20,513 nucleotides of DNA from Fimisoma sp964619315 (GCA_964619315.1 CAZUEH010000021.1:1-20513); one strand, 5' to 3'. Positions 1 to 6,186 are shown, numbered from the stretch's first letter. The notes: generated by a model not told the origin, from the letters alone. Numbers and translations: made by a program.

Positions 1-635
1 TCGTTGGCATAGCTGAACTTGTCTCCACCAATTTCTCTGACCTTTTGTAAGGTATCTATGATGATAAGCCTTGCGTCTTTATGCTCTCTGACGAATTGGT
101 TCAGTTCTTCTTCCAATCCCTCATTTAAGTTCTTGGACTTGGTAGCAAAGTAGAAATTATCTGTGCTGTCCATGCCAAACATTCTTGATAAACGCTTTTG
201 AAGCCTTGCATAATCATCTTCCAACGCCAGATACAAAACTGTGCCTTTCTGCACTGGGAAATTCCACAATGGAAGCCCCTTGCTGACGTGATAACCTAAC
301 TGTGCCATGAAGAACGATTTGCCTACTTTGGGTGCTCCTACAAAGAGATACGTTCCGTTGTATATCAATCCATCTACAATCGGTATCTTGGGTGGATAAA
401 CTGCATCATACAGTTCATCCATTGAGATAGTTTCCAGACCACTCTGTCCAGAATTAACTGGGCTTTTTGTTGCCATGCATCCAGAAAATTGTCCAGTGGA
501 CAATTTTTCGGAGGCTTGCAGATTGTTTTGTGTAGTGAAATTTGTTATAATTTCATTGTGTTTTTTAGTAAGTGGCTGTTCCACATCTACGCCAATAGAT
601 GGTTCTGGAGCAGTCGCTTTTTTAGTTACTCCCAT
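1..635 (-). CDS. RepA-like AAA ATPase of a mobile element (partial)
   Basis: This gene starts at 635 and leaves the window at the left edge after 211 codons, so its C-terminus is not visible. The start has an AAAGGAGGAA ribosome site (641-650). The first 70 or so residues look like a low-complexity linker. A P-loop ATPase core follows: Walker A GAPKVGKS at residues 100-107, an ALEDD segment near 137-141 and a Walker B-like LIIIDT at 190-195. This layout fits the RepA/AAA_25 group of DnaB/RecA-fold ATPases found in plasmids and integrative elements, which act in replication. It overlaps the stop of the upstream MobC-like gene by 10 bases, so the two are probably translationally coupled. The family call is from motifs only; a RecA-like phage ATPase is the alternative. 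Confidence 0.75.
   Translation of the reverse strand, partial: MGVTKKATAPEPSIGVDVEQPLTKKHNEIITNFTTQNNLQASEKLSTGQFSGCMATKSPVNSGQSGLETISMDELYDAVYPPKIPIVDGLIYNGTYLFVGAPKVGKSFFMAQLGYHVSKGLPLWNFPVQKGTVLYLALEDDYARLQKRLSRMFGMDSTDNFYFATKSKNLNEGLEEELNQFVREHKDARLIIIDTLQKVREIGGDKFSYAN
485..507. repeat. Perfect 10-bp inverted repeat inside the RepA-like gene
   Basis: The arms AAAATTGTCC (485-494) and GGACAATTTT (498-507) are exact reverse complements separated by AGT. They fall in the N-terminal linker of the ATPase gene and encode residues KLSTGQF. A palindrome this long inside codons suggests a DNA or RNA function such as a protein site or replication signal, but none can be assigned. Confidence 0.7.
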
Positions 636-955
636 TCGCTTTCCTCCTTTAGTCCGTTCAGCGTTTCCGCTACAAGCTGGAGAGTGTATTGAAACTCATC
701 GCTGATTTCGCTTTCCTGTCCAATTCTCTGTAGTTCTGCATAAATGCCAGCCATCTGATTTCTAAGTGCCTTATAAACTCTTGGATTGCCTTGCACAACT
801 ACTTCCCGATGGAGCAGTCTGCGGATAATATAATCCTGCTTGGTAAGTCCTGATAAGCTAACACAATCATCTAAGAGCTTTGCTTCTTCCTCTGATACCC
901 GAAAGGCTACAGTTCTGTTTCTCCAACGTCCTTTACTGTCTAAATTCTTGTCCAT
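626..955 (-). CDS. MobC-like ribbon-helix-helix mobilization protein
   Basis: A 109-residue protein starting MDKNLDSK. A longer reading frame is open upstream, but the start at 955 is preceded by a GGAAAGGAAG ribosome site and leaves only a 23-base overlap with the integrase gene. Residues about 13-50 (RTVAFRVSEEEAKLLDDCV, then a helix with TKQDYIIRRLL) have the strand-helix-helix pattern of ribbon-helix-helix DNA-binding proteins. The rest, with RNQMAGIYAELQRIG, matches the helical C-terminus of MobC-type relaxosome accessory proteins. Such proteins help a relaxase nick oriT; no relaxase is visible in this window. The position between integrase and RepA-like ATPase is consistent with a mobilizable element. 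A plain RHH repressor is the alternative. Confidence 0.7.
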   Translation of the reverse strand: MDKNLDSKGRWRNRTVAFRVSEEEAKLLDDCVSLSGLTKQDYIIRRLLHREVVVQGNPRVYKALRNQMAGIYAELQRIGQESEISDEFQYTLQLVAETLNGLKEESEWE

Positions 956-2033
956 TGTTTTCTTCCTTTCCCATTCGTTCAATCTCCAACTTGTCAGCCA
1001 TTTCTGTCTGCTTTGTTGGGAATAAGTGTGCATAGCGGTATGTGATGTCAATACTTTCATGTCCCACACGTTCTGCGATTGCCAAAGCAGAAAATCCCAT
1101 CTCAATTAATAACGAAATATGCGAATGGCGCAGGTCGTGAACTCGAATTCTTTTCACACCGCTTTCCTTAGCTCCACGATCCATTTCATGATGCAGATAA
1201 GACTTTGTTATCTGGAACAGCCTGTCCTTTGGATTGACTCCGTAAAGCATTCCGATGAACTCCTTCATTTCATCACACAGGAACTTTGGCATCTTGATGG
1301 TTCGATTGCTCTTTGGGGTCTTTGGAGAGGTAATCACGTCCTTCCCCTTTAACCGCTGGTATGACTTGTTAATCGTCAACGTGCATTTGTCAAAATCAAA
1401 ATCTTCTGCGGTAAGTGCCAGTAGTTCCCCCATTCGGATACCGCACCAGTAAAGCATTTCAAATGCGTAATAAGACTGCGGTTTATCCATCATGGCATCT
1501 GCAAATTTCAGATATTCTTCCTTTGTCCAGAACAGCATTTCCTTATGTTCCTCTGAACCCATTGTGCCTGCTTTCTGTGCTGGATTGCTTGTAAGGTGAT
1601 AGAACCTTACTGCATGATTAAATATGGCACTAAGCTGTGCATGAATGGTTTTCAGATAGGTGGGAGCGTATGGATTGCCCGATGCGTCCCGATATGCAAG
1701 AAGTTCATTCTGCCATGCGATAATGTCCTTTGGCTCGATTTCTTCCATCTTGCGTTTCCCAAAGTAGGGAACTATCTTGGTTCGTATCACATGACCTTTC
1801 GATTCCCATGTGTTTTCTTTCACACGTTTCTTCTTATCTGTCTCATAGATTTCAAAAAAGCTCTCAAAGGTCATATCCAGTTTAGAACCTTTCTTTAGCA
1901 ATTCCTCTCGTTCCCACATCTGGGCTTCTCTTTTGGTGGTAAAACCACGTTTCTGTGTCTGTTTGCGTTCGCCCTGCCAGTCTGTGTAGCGGAATACGAC
2001 ACGCCATTTGTCTCCGTCTTTATATACAGCCAT
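933..2033 (-). CDS. int: Tyrosine recombinase / integrase of the element
   Basis: A 366-residue site-specific recombinase of the phage/Tn916 integrase class. An N-terminal arm-binding AP2-like region (about 1-50, including GERKQTQKRGFTTKREAQMW) is followed by a SAM-like core-binding domain (about 53-150) and the catalytic domain. The catalytic set is visible: R200 in CGIRMGELLAL, a candidate Lys near 238, H299 and R302 in HDLRHSHISLL, H325 in VGHESIDIT and the nucleophile Y334 in YRYAHL. It should cut and rejoin the element ends at the guaA 3' end. The start at 2033 follows GGAAAGGAAG and lies right after a TAG in one frame of the preceding gene. It lies downstream of the excisionase-like gene, the usual xis-int order. 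Confidence 0.93.
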   Translation of the reverse strand: MAVYKDGDKWRVVFRYTDWQGERKQTQKRGFTTKREAQMWEREELLKKGSKLDMTFESFFEIYETDKKKRVKENTWESKGHVIRTKIVPYFGKRKMEEIEPKDIIAWQNELLAYRDASGNPYAPTYLKTIHAQLSAIFNHAVRFYHLTSNPAQKAGTMGSEEHKEMLFWTKEEYLKFADAMMDKPQSYYAFEMLYWCGIRMGELLALTAEDFDFDKCTLTINKSYQRLKGKDVITSPKTPKSNRTIKMPKFLCDEMKEFIGMLYGVNPKDRLFQITKSYLHHEMDRGAKESGVKRIRVHDLRHSHISLLIEMGFSALAIAERVGHESIDITYRYAHLFPTKQTEMADKLEIERMGKEENNGQEFRQ

Positions 2034-2227
2034 CTAATCACTTCCTTTCCGTTTATTCGCNNNNNNNNNNTTTGAAAAAATTGGGTATTTACTCTGCCAT
2101 TTACAGTGAGATACCCTAACTGTCGCATTTCCTCATTGAGCTGCTTCACAACCTTATAAGCGTAGGACTTTGAAACGCCCAATTCGTCAGCTACTTCCTG
2201 AACAGTCATAAATGTTTTGTTCTCCAT
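2034..2227 (-). CDS. Excisionase-like HTH protein, interrupted by an assembly gap
   Basis: A small protein starting MENKTFMTVQEVADELGVSK, with an AGGAGG ribosome site just upstream. The first 40 residues form a MerR/excisionase-type winged HTH (TVQEVADELGVSKSYAYKVVKQLN), typical of small DNA-binding proteins encoded just before tyrosine integrases. After residue 52 the sequence enters ten Ns (2061-2070). If the gap is exactly ten bases the frame runs on into int. In another frame it stops at TAG, 2034-2036, immediately before the int start, which is the more natural end and is used here. In the third frame it stops right after the gap. The C-terminus is therefore unresolved. Confidence 0.6.
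2061..2070. other. Assembly gap (10 N)
   Basis: Ten undetermined bases lie inside the 3' part of the excisionase-like gene. The true gap length is unknown, so the reading frame across it cannot be trusted. Confidence 0.99.
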
Positions 2228-2251
2228 GTGGTTTCCTCCTTATATTGTATT

Positions 2252-2271
2252 CTTAAACTAATTTGTTTAAG
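2252..2271. promoter_or_regulatory. Palindromic operator candidate A
   Basis: CTTAAAC (2252-2258) and GTTTAAG (2265-2271) are perfect inverted arms around TAATTT. The right part belongs to the 12-mer TTTGTTTAAGTT (2262-2273), which recurs at 2342-2353 and inverted at 3106-3117. It is a likely binding site for the XRE regulator or for Xis/Int. Confidence 0.55.
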
Positions 2272-2284
2272 TTCTTGTATTGGT

Positions 2285-2313
2285 ATCATACTAAACATTT
2301 TAAGTTAAGTCAA
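2285..2313 (-). promoter_or_regulatory. Promoter of the excisionase-integrase genes
   Basis: On the minus strand, TTGACT (2308-2313) is followed by a 17-base spacer and TATGAT (2285-2290). This is a good sigma-A match ahead of the excisionase-like gene. The palindrome at 2252-2271 then lies just downstream of the expected transcription start, in roadblock position. Confidence 0.65.
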
Positions 2314-2341
2314 TAGGCTTGCAAGAAAATAATTAACTTTT

Positions 2342-2353
2342 TTTGTTTAAGTT
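2342..2353. promoter_or_regulatory. Operator candidate B, 12-mer copy
   Basis: A second exact copy of TTTGTTTAAGTT, 80 bases from the first. It ends five bases before the -35 box of the XRE regulator gene, a suitable place for autoregulation. Confidence 0.5.
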
Positions 2354-2357
2354 CACG

Positions 2358-2386
2358 TTGCTATCTATATTCTCCTGTGTTATACT
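2358..2386 (+). promoter_or_regulatory. Promoter of the XRE regulator gene
   Basis: TTGCTA (2358-2363), a 17-base spacer and TATACT (2381-2386) precede the regulator gene by about 40 bases. The 12-mer copy B lies immediately upstream. Confidence 0.65.
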
Positions 2387-2426
2387 AGCTATAGCAAATA
2401 AGTTTAGTATGTAAAGGAGAATGATT

Positions 2427-2987
2427 ATGGCAATCGGTCAACGCATTCGCTTTTTTCGTAACAGAAAAGGAATGACACAAAAACAGTTAGGCGAAATACT
2501 CGGTTTTCTTGGAAAGACTTCTGACGTCCGCATGGCACAGTATGAATCAGAAGCCCGAACACCGAAACAAGACCTTTTAAAGGAAATGGCTGGTATTCTT
2601 GGTGTCAGTCCTTACGCACTCAACGTACCAGATATTGATACCTACTTTGGTCTGATACACACCCTTTTTGCCTTAGAAGATATGTACGGTATGAAAATTG
2701 ATAAGATTGATGGAGAACTCTGTCTGCATCTTGATAAATCCGTTGTTTCCTCTGGTTCTACGCTTTACGATATGCTTGAATCATGGCAGAAGCAGTCTGC
2801 TAAACTGGAAGCAGGAGAAATCACAAAGGAAGAATATGACGAATGGCGGTACAAGTACCCAGAGTTTGAAACTTCCCATCATTTTGCAAAGGTTATTCCG
2901 CAAGGGCTTAGTGATATGCTCATGGATGCATTGAAGAAAGAAGAAGCAAAAGAGAAAAAAGAAACAAATAAAAGAAAGAAGAAATGA
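2427..2987 (+). CDS. XRE-family helix-turn-helix regulator of the element
   Basis: A 186-residue DNA-binding protein divergent from the excisionase-integrase genes. The start at 2427 (MAIGQRIRFF) is preferred over the in-frame ATG at 2421, because AAAGGAGA ends directly at 2420 and only the later ATG has normal spacing. Residues about 1-65 form a Cro/CI-type HTH (IRFFRNRKGMTQKQLGEILGF, then MAQYESEARTPKQDLLKEMAGILGV). The central part (about 70-115) resembles no domain I can name, and the last 15 residues are almost all Lys/Glu. In this position it is probably the element's lysogeny-type repressor or activator, acting through the repeated 12-mer; that is inference. Confidence 0.85.
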   Translation: MAIGQRIRFFRNRKGMTQKQLGEILGFLGKTSDVRMAQYESEARTPKQDLLKEMAGILGVSPYALNVPDIDTYFGLIHTLFALEDMYGMKIDKIDGELCLHLDKSVVSSGSTLYDMLESWQKQSAKLEAGEITKEEYDEWRYKYPEFETSHHFAKVIPQGLSDMLMDALKKEEAKEKKETNKRKKK

Positions 2988-2997
2988 GCATAAAAAT

Positions 2998-3044
2998 AAC
3001 CTTACCGATTTTCATTGTTGTTGAAAATCAGTAAGGTTTTCTTA
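2998..3044 (+). terminator. Intrinsic terminator after the XRE regulator
   Basis: A 16-bp stem with one C-A mismatch (arms 2998-3013 and 3023-3038, nine-base loop) is followed by TTTTCTT. It lies 11 bases after the regulator stop. Confidence 0.8.
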
Positions 3045-3079
3045 TGTCTATTTAAGATAAAATTATTCTTTGAATGAGA

Positions 3080-3110
3080 GCCAAATGTTGCCAAATCGTT
3101 GCCACAACTT
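3080..3110. repeat. Three short direct repeats near the element end
   Basis: GCCAAATGTT, GCCAAATCGTT and GCCACAACTT stand head to tail (3080-3089, 3090-3100, 3101-3110). Short direct repeats with helical-turn spacing beside an attachment site are the usual form of integrase arm sites or excisionase sites. Confidence 0.5.
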
Positions 3111-3124
3111 AAACAAATTTGTTT
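3106..3124. promoter_or_regulatory. Inverted copy of the 12-mer with a perfect palindrome
   Basis: AACTTAAACAAA (3106-3117) is the exact reverse complement of the 12-mer found at 2262 and 2342. It overlaps the perfect 14-bp palindrome AAACAAATTTGTTT (3111-3124). Bases 3108-3124 match operator candidate A at 16 of 17 positions. The site is about 40 bases from the guaA stop. Confidence 0.5.
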
Positions 3125-3163
3125 GGAAGTCGCATAAACACTGGGTTCTTTGAAGCGTCTAAA

Positions 3164-3185
3164 TCACTCAAACTCAATAGTCCCA
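3164..3185. other. Putative attachment site (attR) in the guaA 3' end
   Basis: The last codons of guaA (PVGTIEFE and stop) form the junction between the element and the purine genes. The 3' end of guaA is a known target for islands with tyrosine integrases. The matching direct repeat at the other element end is outside the window, so the exact core is not determined. Confidence 0.5.
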
Positions 3186-4147
3186 ACTGGCTTTGGTGTC
3201 AAATCGTAAAGGACACGGTTGACTCCATCCATTTCGTGAGTTATACGCTCAGTTATATGCTGTAGCAGCGCGAAAGGCACGTCTTCAACTGTAGCTGTCA
3301 TTGCGTCTATAGTGTTAACCGCACGGATTATTACAGGGTACGCATATGTACGAGCACCGTTCTTGACGCCAACAGACTTGAAGTCAGGAACTGCTGTAAA
3401 GTATTGCCACACCTTGCCTTCTAAGCCGTTTTTAGCAAATTCTTCTCTAAGAATAGCATCGGATTCTCTTACCAATTCCAATCTGTCACGAGTGATTGCA
3501 CCGAGGCAACGAACGCCAAGGCCTGGGCCTGGGAAAGGCTGACGATAAACCATGTTATCAGGAAGGCCGAGGGCCTTTCCTACTATACGAACCTCATCTT
3601 TATACAAAAGCTTTACAGGTTCAACTAGTTCAAACTGTAAGTCGTCAGGTAAGCCACCTACATTGTGGTGGGCTTTTACGCCGTCGTCACTTTCTAATAT
3701 GTCTGGGTAGATTGTTCCTTGCGCAAGGAATTCTATTCCATCTAGTTTGCGGGCCTCTTCTTCAAATACTCTAATGAACTCGGCTCCGATAATTTTTCTT
3801 TTCTTTTCAGGCTCTTCGACACCTGCCAATTTGCCCAAAAATCTATCTACTGCATCTACATAAACTAAGTTGGCACTCATCTGGTCGCGGAAAACCTCAA
3901 CAACCTGTTCAGGTTCGCCTTTGCGCAGAAGCCCGTGGTTTACGTGTACACATACTAATTGCTTGTCGATTGCCTTTATCAGAAGCGCCGCTACTACAGA
4001 AGAGTCAACGCCACCGGAAAGAGCCAGCAAAACTTTTTTATTTCCTACTTGCTTTTTTATTTCTTCAACCTGCTGAGCTACAAAAGCCTCCGCAAGTTCA
4101 AGATTATTTATACGAGCCATATTTTCAGGTCTTTTATTGCTATCCAT
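3164..4147 (-). CDS. guaA: GMP synthase, stand-alone ATP-pyrophosphatase subunit
   Basis: A 327-residue protein that adenylates XMP and aminates it to GMP. It contains only the synthetase half: the PP-loop SGGVDS at residues 44-49, the XMP-site segment DGVKAHHNVGG (155-165), QPFPGPGL (203-210) and the C-terminal dimerization domain ending GTIEFE. Usual bacterial GuaA has about 510 residues with an N-terminal class I glutamine amidotransferase; here that domain is absent. The start is well defined by AGGAG seven bases upstream and lies only 11 bases after guaB, so this is not a recent truncation. It must use free ammonia or a separate glutaminase subunit encoded elsewhere, as in the archaeal two-subunit enzyme. 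It lies downstream of guaB in one operon, and its 3' end is the element's target. Confidence 0.93.
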   Translation of the reverse strand: MDSNKRPENMARINNLELAEAFVAQQVEEIKKQVGNKKVLLALSGGVDSSVVAALLIKAIDKQLVCVHVNHGLLRKGEPEQVVEVFRDQMSANLVYVDAVDRFLGKLAGVEEPEKKRKIIGAEFIRVFEEEARKLDGIEFLAQGTIYPDILESDDGVKAHHNVGGLPDDLQFELVEPVKLLYKDEVRIVGKALGLPDNMVYRQPFPGPGLGVRCLGAITRDRLELVRESDAILREEFAKNGLEGKVWQYFTAVPDFKSVGVKNGARTYAYPVIIRAVNTIDAMTATVEDVPFALLQHITERITHEMDGVNRVLYDLTPKPVGTIEFE

Positions 4148-4158
4148 AGTTAGTCTCC

Positions 4159-5667
4159 TTACTTGATTACGTTACTTGAAGAATCTTTGAGTATTACGTC
4201 GTGGGCTCCACCTTCTACGATTGAAGTCGCAGAAACCAAAGTGATTTTAGCGGTTTCTTGAAGTTCCTTGATTGAAAGGGCTCCACAGTTGCACATGGTG
4301 GATTTTACCTTTGTCAAAGATAGGTTCACGTTATCATGTAAAGACCCTGCATATGGAACATAGGAGTCAACGCCCTCTTCGAATTTCATGCGAGGGTCGC
4401 CGCCTAAATCGTAACGCTGCCAGTTTCTAGCACGGCTTGAGCCTTCGCCCCAATATTCCTTAACGTAGTTACCGTTAACATTTAATTTGTTTGTTGGAGA
4501 TTCGTCAAAACGCGCAAAATATCTACCTAACATCAGGAAGTCTGCTCCCATTGCAAGTGCTAATGTCATGTGGTGGTCATAAACGATTCCGCCGTCTGAG
4601 CAAATTGGGATGTAAATTCCTGTTTCTTCAAAGTATTCATCTCTAGCAGTTGCTACTTCTATTACAGCAGTAGCCTGCCCACGTCCGATACCCTTTTGCT
4701 CACGGGTTATGCAGATTGAACCGCCGCCGATTCCTATTTTAATAAAGTCTGCACCAGCTTCTGCTAAAAATCTGAAGCCTTCTCTATCTACTATATTTCC
4801 TGCGCCGATTTTAACATCTTCGCCATATTTTGATCTTATCCATGCAATGGTGTCAGCTTGCCACTGACTGAAGCCTTCGGAACTATCTATACAAAGTACA
4901 TCAACTCCAGCTTCAATTAAAGCGGGAACTCTTTCCTCGAAATCTCTTGTGTTTATACCTGCGCCGACAATGTATCTCTTATCCGCGTCCAAAATTTCAT
5001 TAGGGTTGGATTTGTGTGAGTCATAGTCCTTGCGGAAAACGAAATGGCTCAATCTTCTATTCTCATCTATAATAGGCAATGCGTTTAGCTTGTTGTCCCA
5101 AAGGATATCGTTAGCTTCGCTTAGGGAAATGCCTGTCTTGCCATAAATAAGCTTTTCAAATGGTGTCATGAATTCGCTAATCTTAGTGTTAGGATCCATT
5201 CTGCTTACTCTGTAATCTCTGCTTGTTACAAGGCCTACGATTCTGCCTTCAGCTGTTCCATCATCAGTAATTGCGATTGTGCTGTGGCCTTTTAGTGCCT
5301 TTAGTTTTAATACATCTTCCAAAGTTTGGTCTGGTCTCAAGTTTGAATCGCTAGTAACAAATCCTGCTTTGTGTGACTTAGCTCTGCGTATCATTGCTGC
5401 TTGGCTTTCGATTGTCTGGGAGCCAAAAATAAAAGAAATCCCACCTTCCTTTGCAAGTGCAATAGCCATTTTATCATCAGAAACAGCCTGCATTACCGCA
5501 GAAACCAATGGAATATTAGTTGTTATCTTAGGTTCTTCACCTCTTTTAAATTTTGTGATTGGTGTCTTTAGCGACACGTTATCAACGCTGCAGTCTTTGC
5601 TGGAATAACCTGGTACTAGCAAATACTCGTTGAATGTCCTGGATGGTTCATTAAAGTAGTGGGCCAT
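4159..5667 (-). CDS. guaB: IMP dehydrogenase, Tritrichomonas-like type
   Basis: Oxidizes IMP to XMP with NAD+, the step before GMP synthase. The start at 5667 (MAHYFNEPSRTFNEYLLVPG) has AGGAGAA eight bases upstream; an in-frame ATG nine codons earlier lacks this. The product has 502 residues. It has a TIM barrel with an inserted CBS pair (about 105-220), the catalytic loop GIGGGSICITREQKG with Cys319, and the mobile-flap pair Arg418-Tyr419 in RNWQRYDLGG. From memory the sequence follows the T. foetus enzyme over its whole length, with the same residue numbers for these three positions; ordinary bacterial GuaB has GPGSICTTR in the loop. The protozoan gene is thought to be of bacterial origin, and this is the bacterial form. 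It forms a two-gene operon with guaA. Confidence 0.95.
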   Translation of the reverse strand: MAHYFNEPSRTFNEYLLVPGYSSKDCSVDNVSLKTPITKFKRGEEPKITTNIPLVSAVMQAVSDDKMAIALAKEGGISFIFGSQTIESQAAMIRRAKSHKAGFVTSDSNLRPDQTLEDVLKLKALKGHSTIAITDDGTAEGRIVGLVTSRDYRVSRMDPNTKISEFMTPFEKLIYGKTGISLSEANDILWDNKLNALPIIDENRRLSHFVFRKDYDSHKSNPNEILDADKRYIVGAGINTRDFEERVPALIEAGVDVLCIDSSEGFSQWQADTIAWIRSKYGEDVKIGAGNIVDREGFRFLAEAGADFIKIGIGGGSICITREQKGIGRGQATAVIEVATARDEYFEETGIYIPICSDGGIVYDHHMTLALAMGADFLMLGRYFARFDESPTNKLNVNGNYVKEYWGEGSSRARNWQRYDLGGDPRMKFEEGVDSYVPYAGSLHDNVNLSLTKVKSTMCNCGALSIKELQETAKITLVSATSIVEGGAHDVILKDSSSNVIK

Positions 5668-5705
5668 TTGTTGTTCTCCTTTCTGATAATTCACTCAATT
5701 TATAG

Positions 5706-5738
5706 AAAAATGGACGGTTGTAAAAAGGCCTACCGCCC
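5706..5738 (-). terminator. Terminator-like hairpin in the guaB leader
   Basis: On the minus strand GGGCGGT (5738-5732) pairs with ACCGTCC (5718-5712), seven pairs including one G-U. ATTTTTC follows immediately. It lies between the guaB promoter and the guaB start, so it looks like an attenuator, not an end-of-gene terminator. No named aptamer is recognised upstream. Confidence 0.5.
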
Positions 5739-5755
5739 GCGTATATTTTCCGTTT

Positions 5756-5784
5756 ATTTTACACTATTTTGCCGAAACTTGCAA
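5756..5784 (-). promoter_or_regulatory. Promoter of guaB-guaA
   Basis: TTGCAA (5779-5784), 17 bases, TAAAAT (5756-5761) on the minus strand. The leader to the guaB start would be about 80 nt. The -35 region overlaps one arm of an 8-bp inverted repeat, TGCCGAAA (5770-5777) and TTTCGGCA (5814-5821). Confidence 0.65.
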
Positions 5785-5859
5785 GGTCATAATCAAAATC
5801 TCTTCTGTATTTCTTTCGGCATAAGTCCACCTTCGGCTCGAACAAAAATGGCCTATTAT

Positions 5860-5980
5860 ATTATACCCTCGACATCACCCTCAACATGTCTGGTATATTG
5901 CACCTTCCATCTCACTCTCAACACGTCTATCATATTGCACCTTTCATATCCCCATCGAATAACCCATCGCACTGCACCCT
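5860..5980. repeat. Decayed 37-bp tandem repeat
   Basis: Units begin at 5860, 5897, 5934 and 5971 with an exact 37-base step. The best-kept part is ATTGCACCTT, identical in the second and third units, with variants ATTATACCCT and ACTGCACCCT in the first and fourth. CTCAACAYGTCT is shared by the first two. By hand count, the first and second units agree at about 70 percent. No coding frame fits, since 37 is not a multiple of three. Confidence 0.6.
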
Positions 5981-5991
5981 ACTTTCCCACT

Positions 5992-6021
5992 AAAAAATCG
6001 ATACCTTGAAAAAGGTATCGA
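5992..6021 (-). terminator. Terminator of the candidate small RNA
   Basis: A perfect 10-bp stem, arms 5998-6007 and 6012-6021, closed by four bases, is followed on the minus strand by TTTTTT (5997-5992) and AGTGGG. It lies 228 bases beyond the groEL terminator stem, so it serves a different transcript or acts as a backup. Confidence 0.8.
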
Positions 6022-6034
6022 CGCTTTTATCCTT

Positions 6035-6178
6035 GCCAGTTTTGTACGGTTTGGCTCAACCTCTTTTAATGCTGCTTTTATACGGTGCAGCAAACCTCTT
6101 TGACAGTGCTGGTTTTTTTGAGGTTCAGCGTAACCTCTTTTACGGTGCTGGTTTTATACGGTTCAGCGCAACCTCTTT
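6035..6178 (-). repeat. Tandem repeat of about 37 bp, four copies
   Basis: The conserved AACCTCTTT (plus strand) occurs at steps of 35, 39 and 38 bases, with GGTTCAGCG and GTGCTGG segments between. The copies differ mainly at positions that pair in the predicted pseudoknots. Confidence 0.75.
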
Positions 6179-6186
6179 ATACATCT

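Larger units (their letters stand above)
5992..6180 (-). ncRNA. Candidate small RNA with four tandem pseudoknot units
   Basis: The predicted minus-strand transcript starts near 6180, after TTGCTT-16-TAACAT, and ends at a 10-bp terminator. It contains four units marked by GAGGUU, with AACCTCTTT on the plus strand at 6058, 6093, 6132 and 6170. In each unit stem 1 is GGUU with AACC (six pairs in the second unit, only three in the third). The loop sequence then pairs with bases after an A-rich linker of 8-10 nt. Stem 2 changes in both strands together: GCUG/CAGC in units one and two, UGCUGC/GCAGCA in unit three, GCCA/UGGC in unit four. That is an H-type pseudoknot with an A-rich third loop, repeated four times. 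Whether it is a free RNA or a longer 3' leader is unknown; no protein frame fits. Confidence 0.5.

Noticed and set aside
1895..2227. A 110-residue protein running through the N gap into int
   Set aside because: The frame depends on the gap being exactly ten bases, and the part after the gap is just int read in another frame.
3164..4147. guaA as a truncated pseudogene
   Set aside because: The start has a good ribosome site, spacing to guaB is tight, and all synthetase motifs and the C-terminus are intact.
5659..6009. Plus-strand frame of 116 codons
   Set aside because: No ribosome site, composition unlike a protein, and it covers the guaB promoter and the decayed repeat.
5860..6178. Regular 37-bp repeats as a CRISPR array
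   Set aside because: The repeats are contiguous, diverged and without unique spacers of constant size, and no cas gene is present.
6035..6178. Tandem preQ1-I riboswitches
   Set aside because: AGAGGUU and an A-rich tail recall preQ1-I, but the loop and the stem 2 partners do not match the aptamer as I know it, and no queuosine gene follows.
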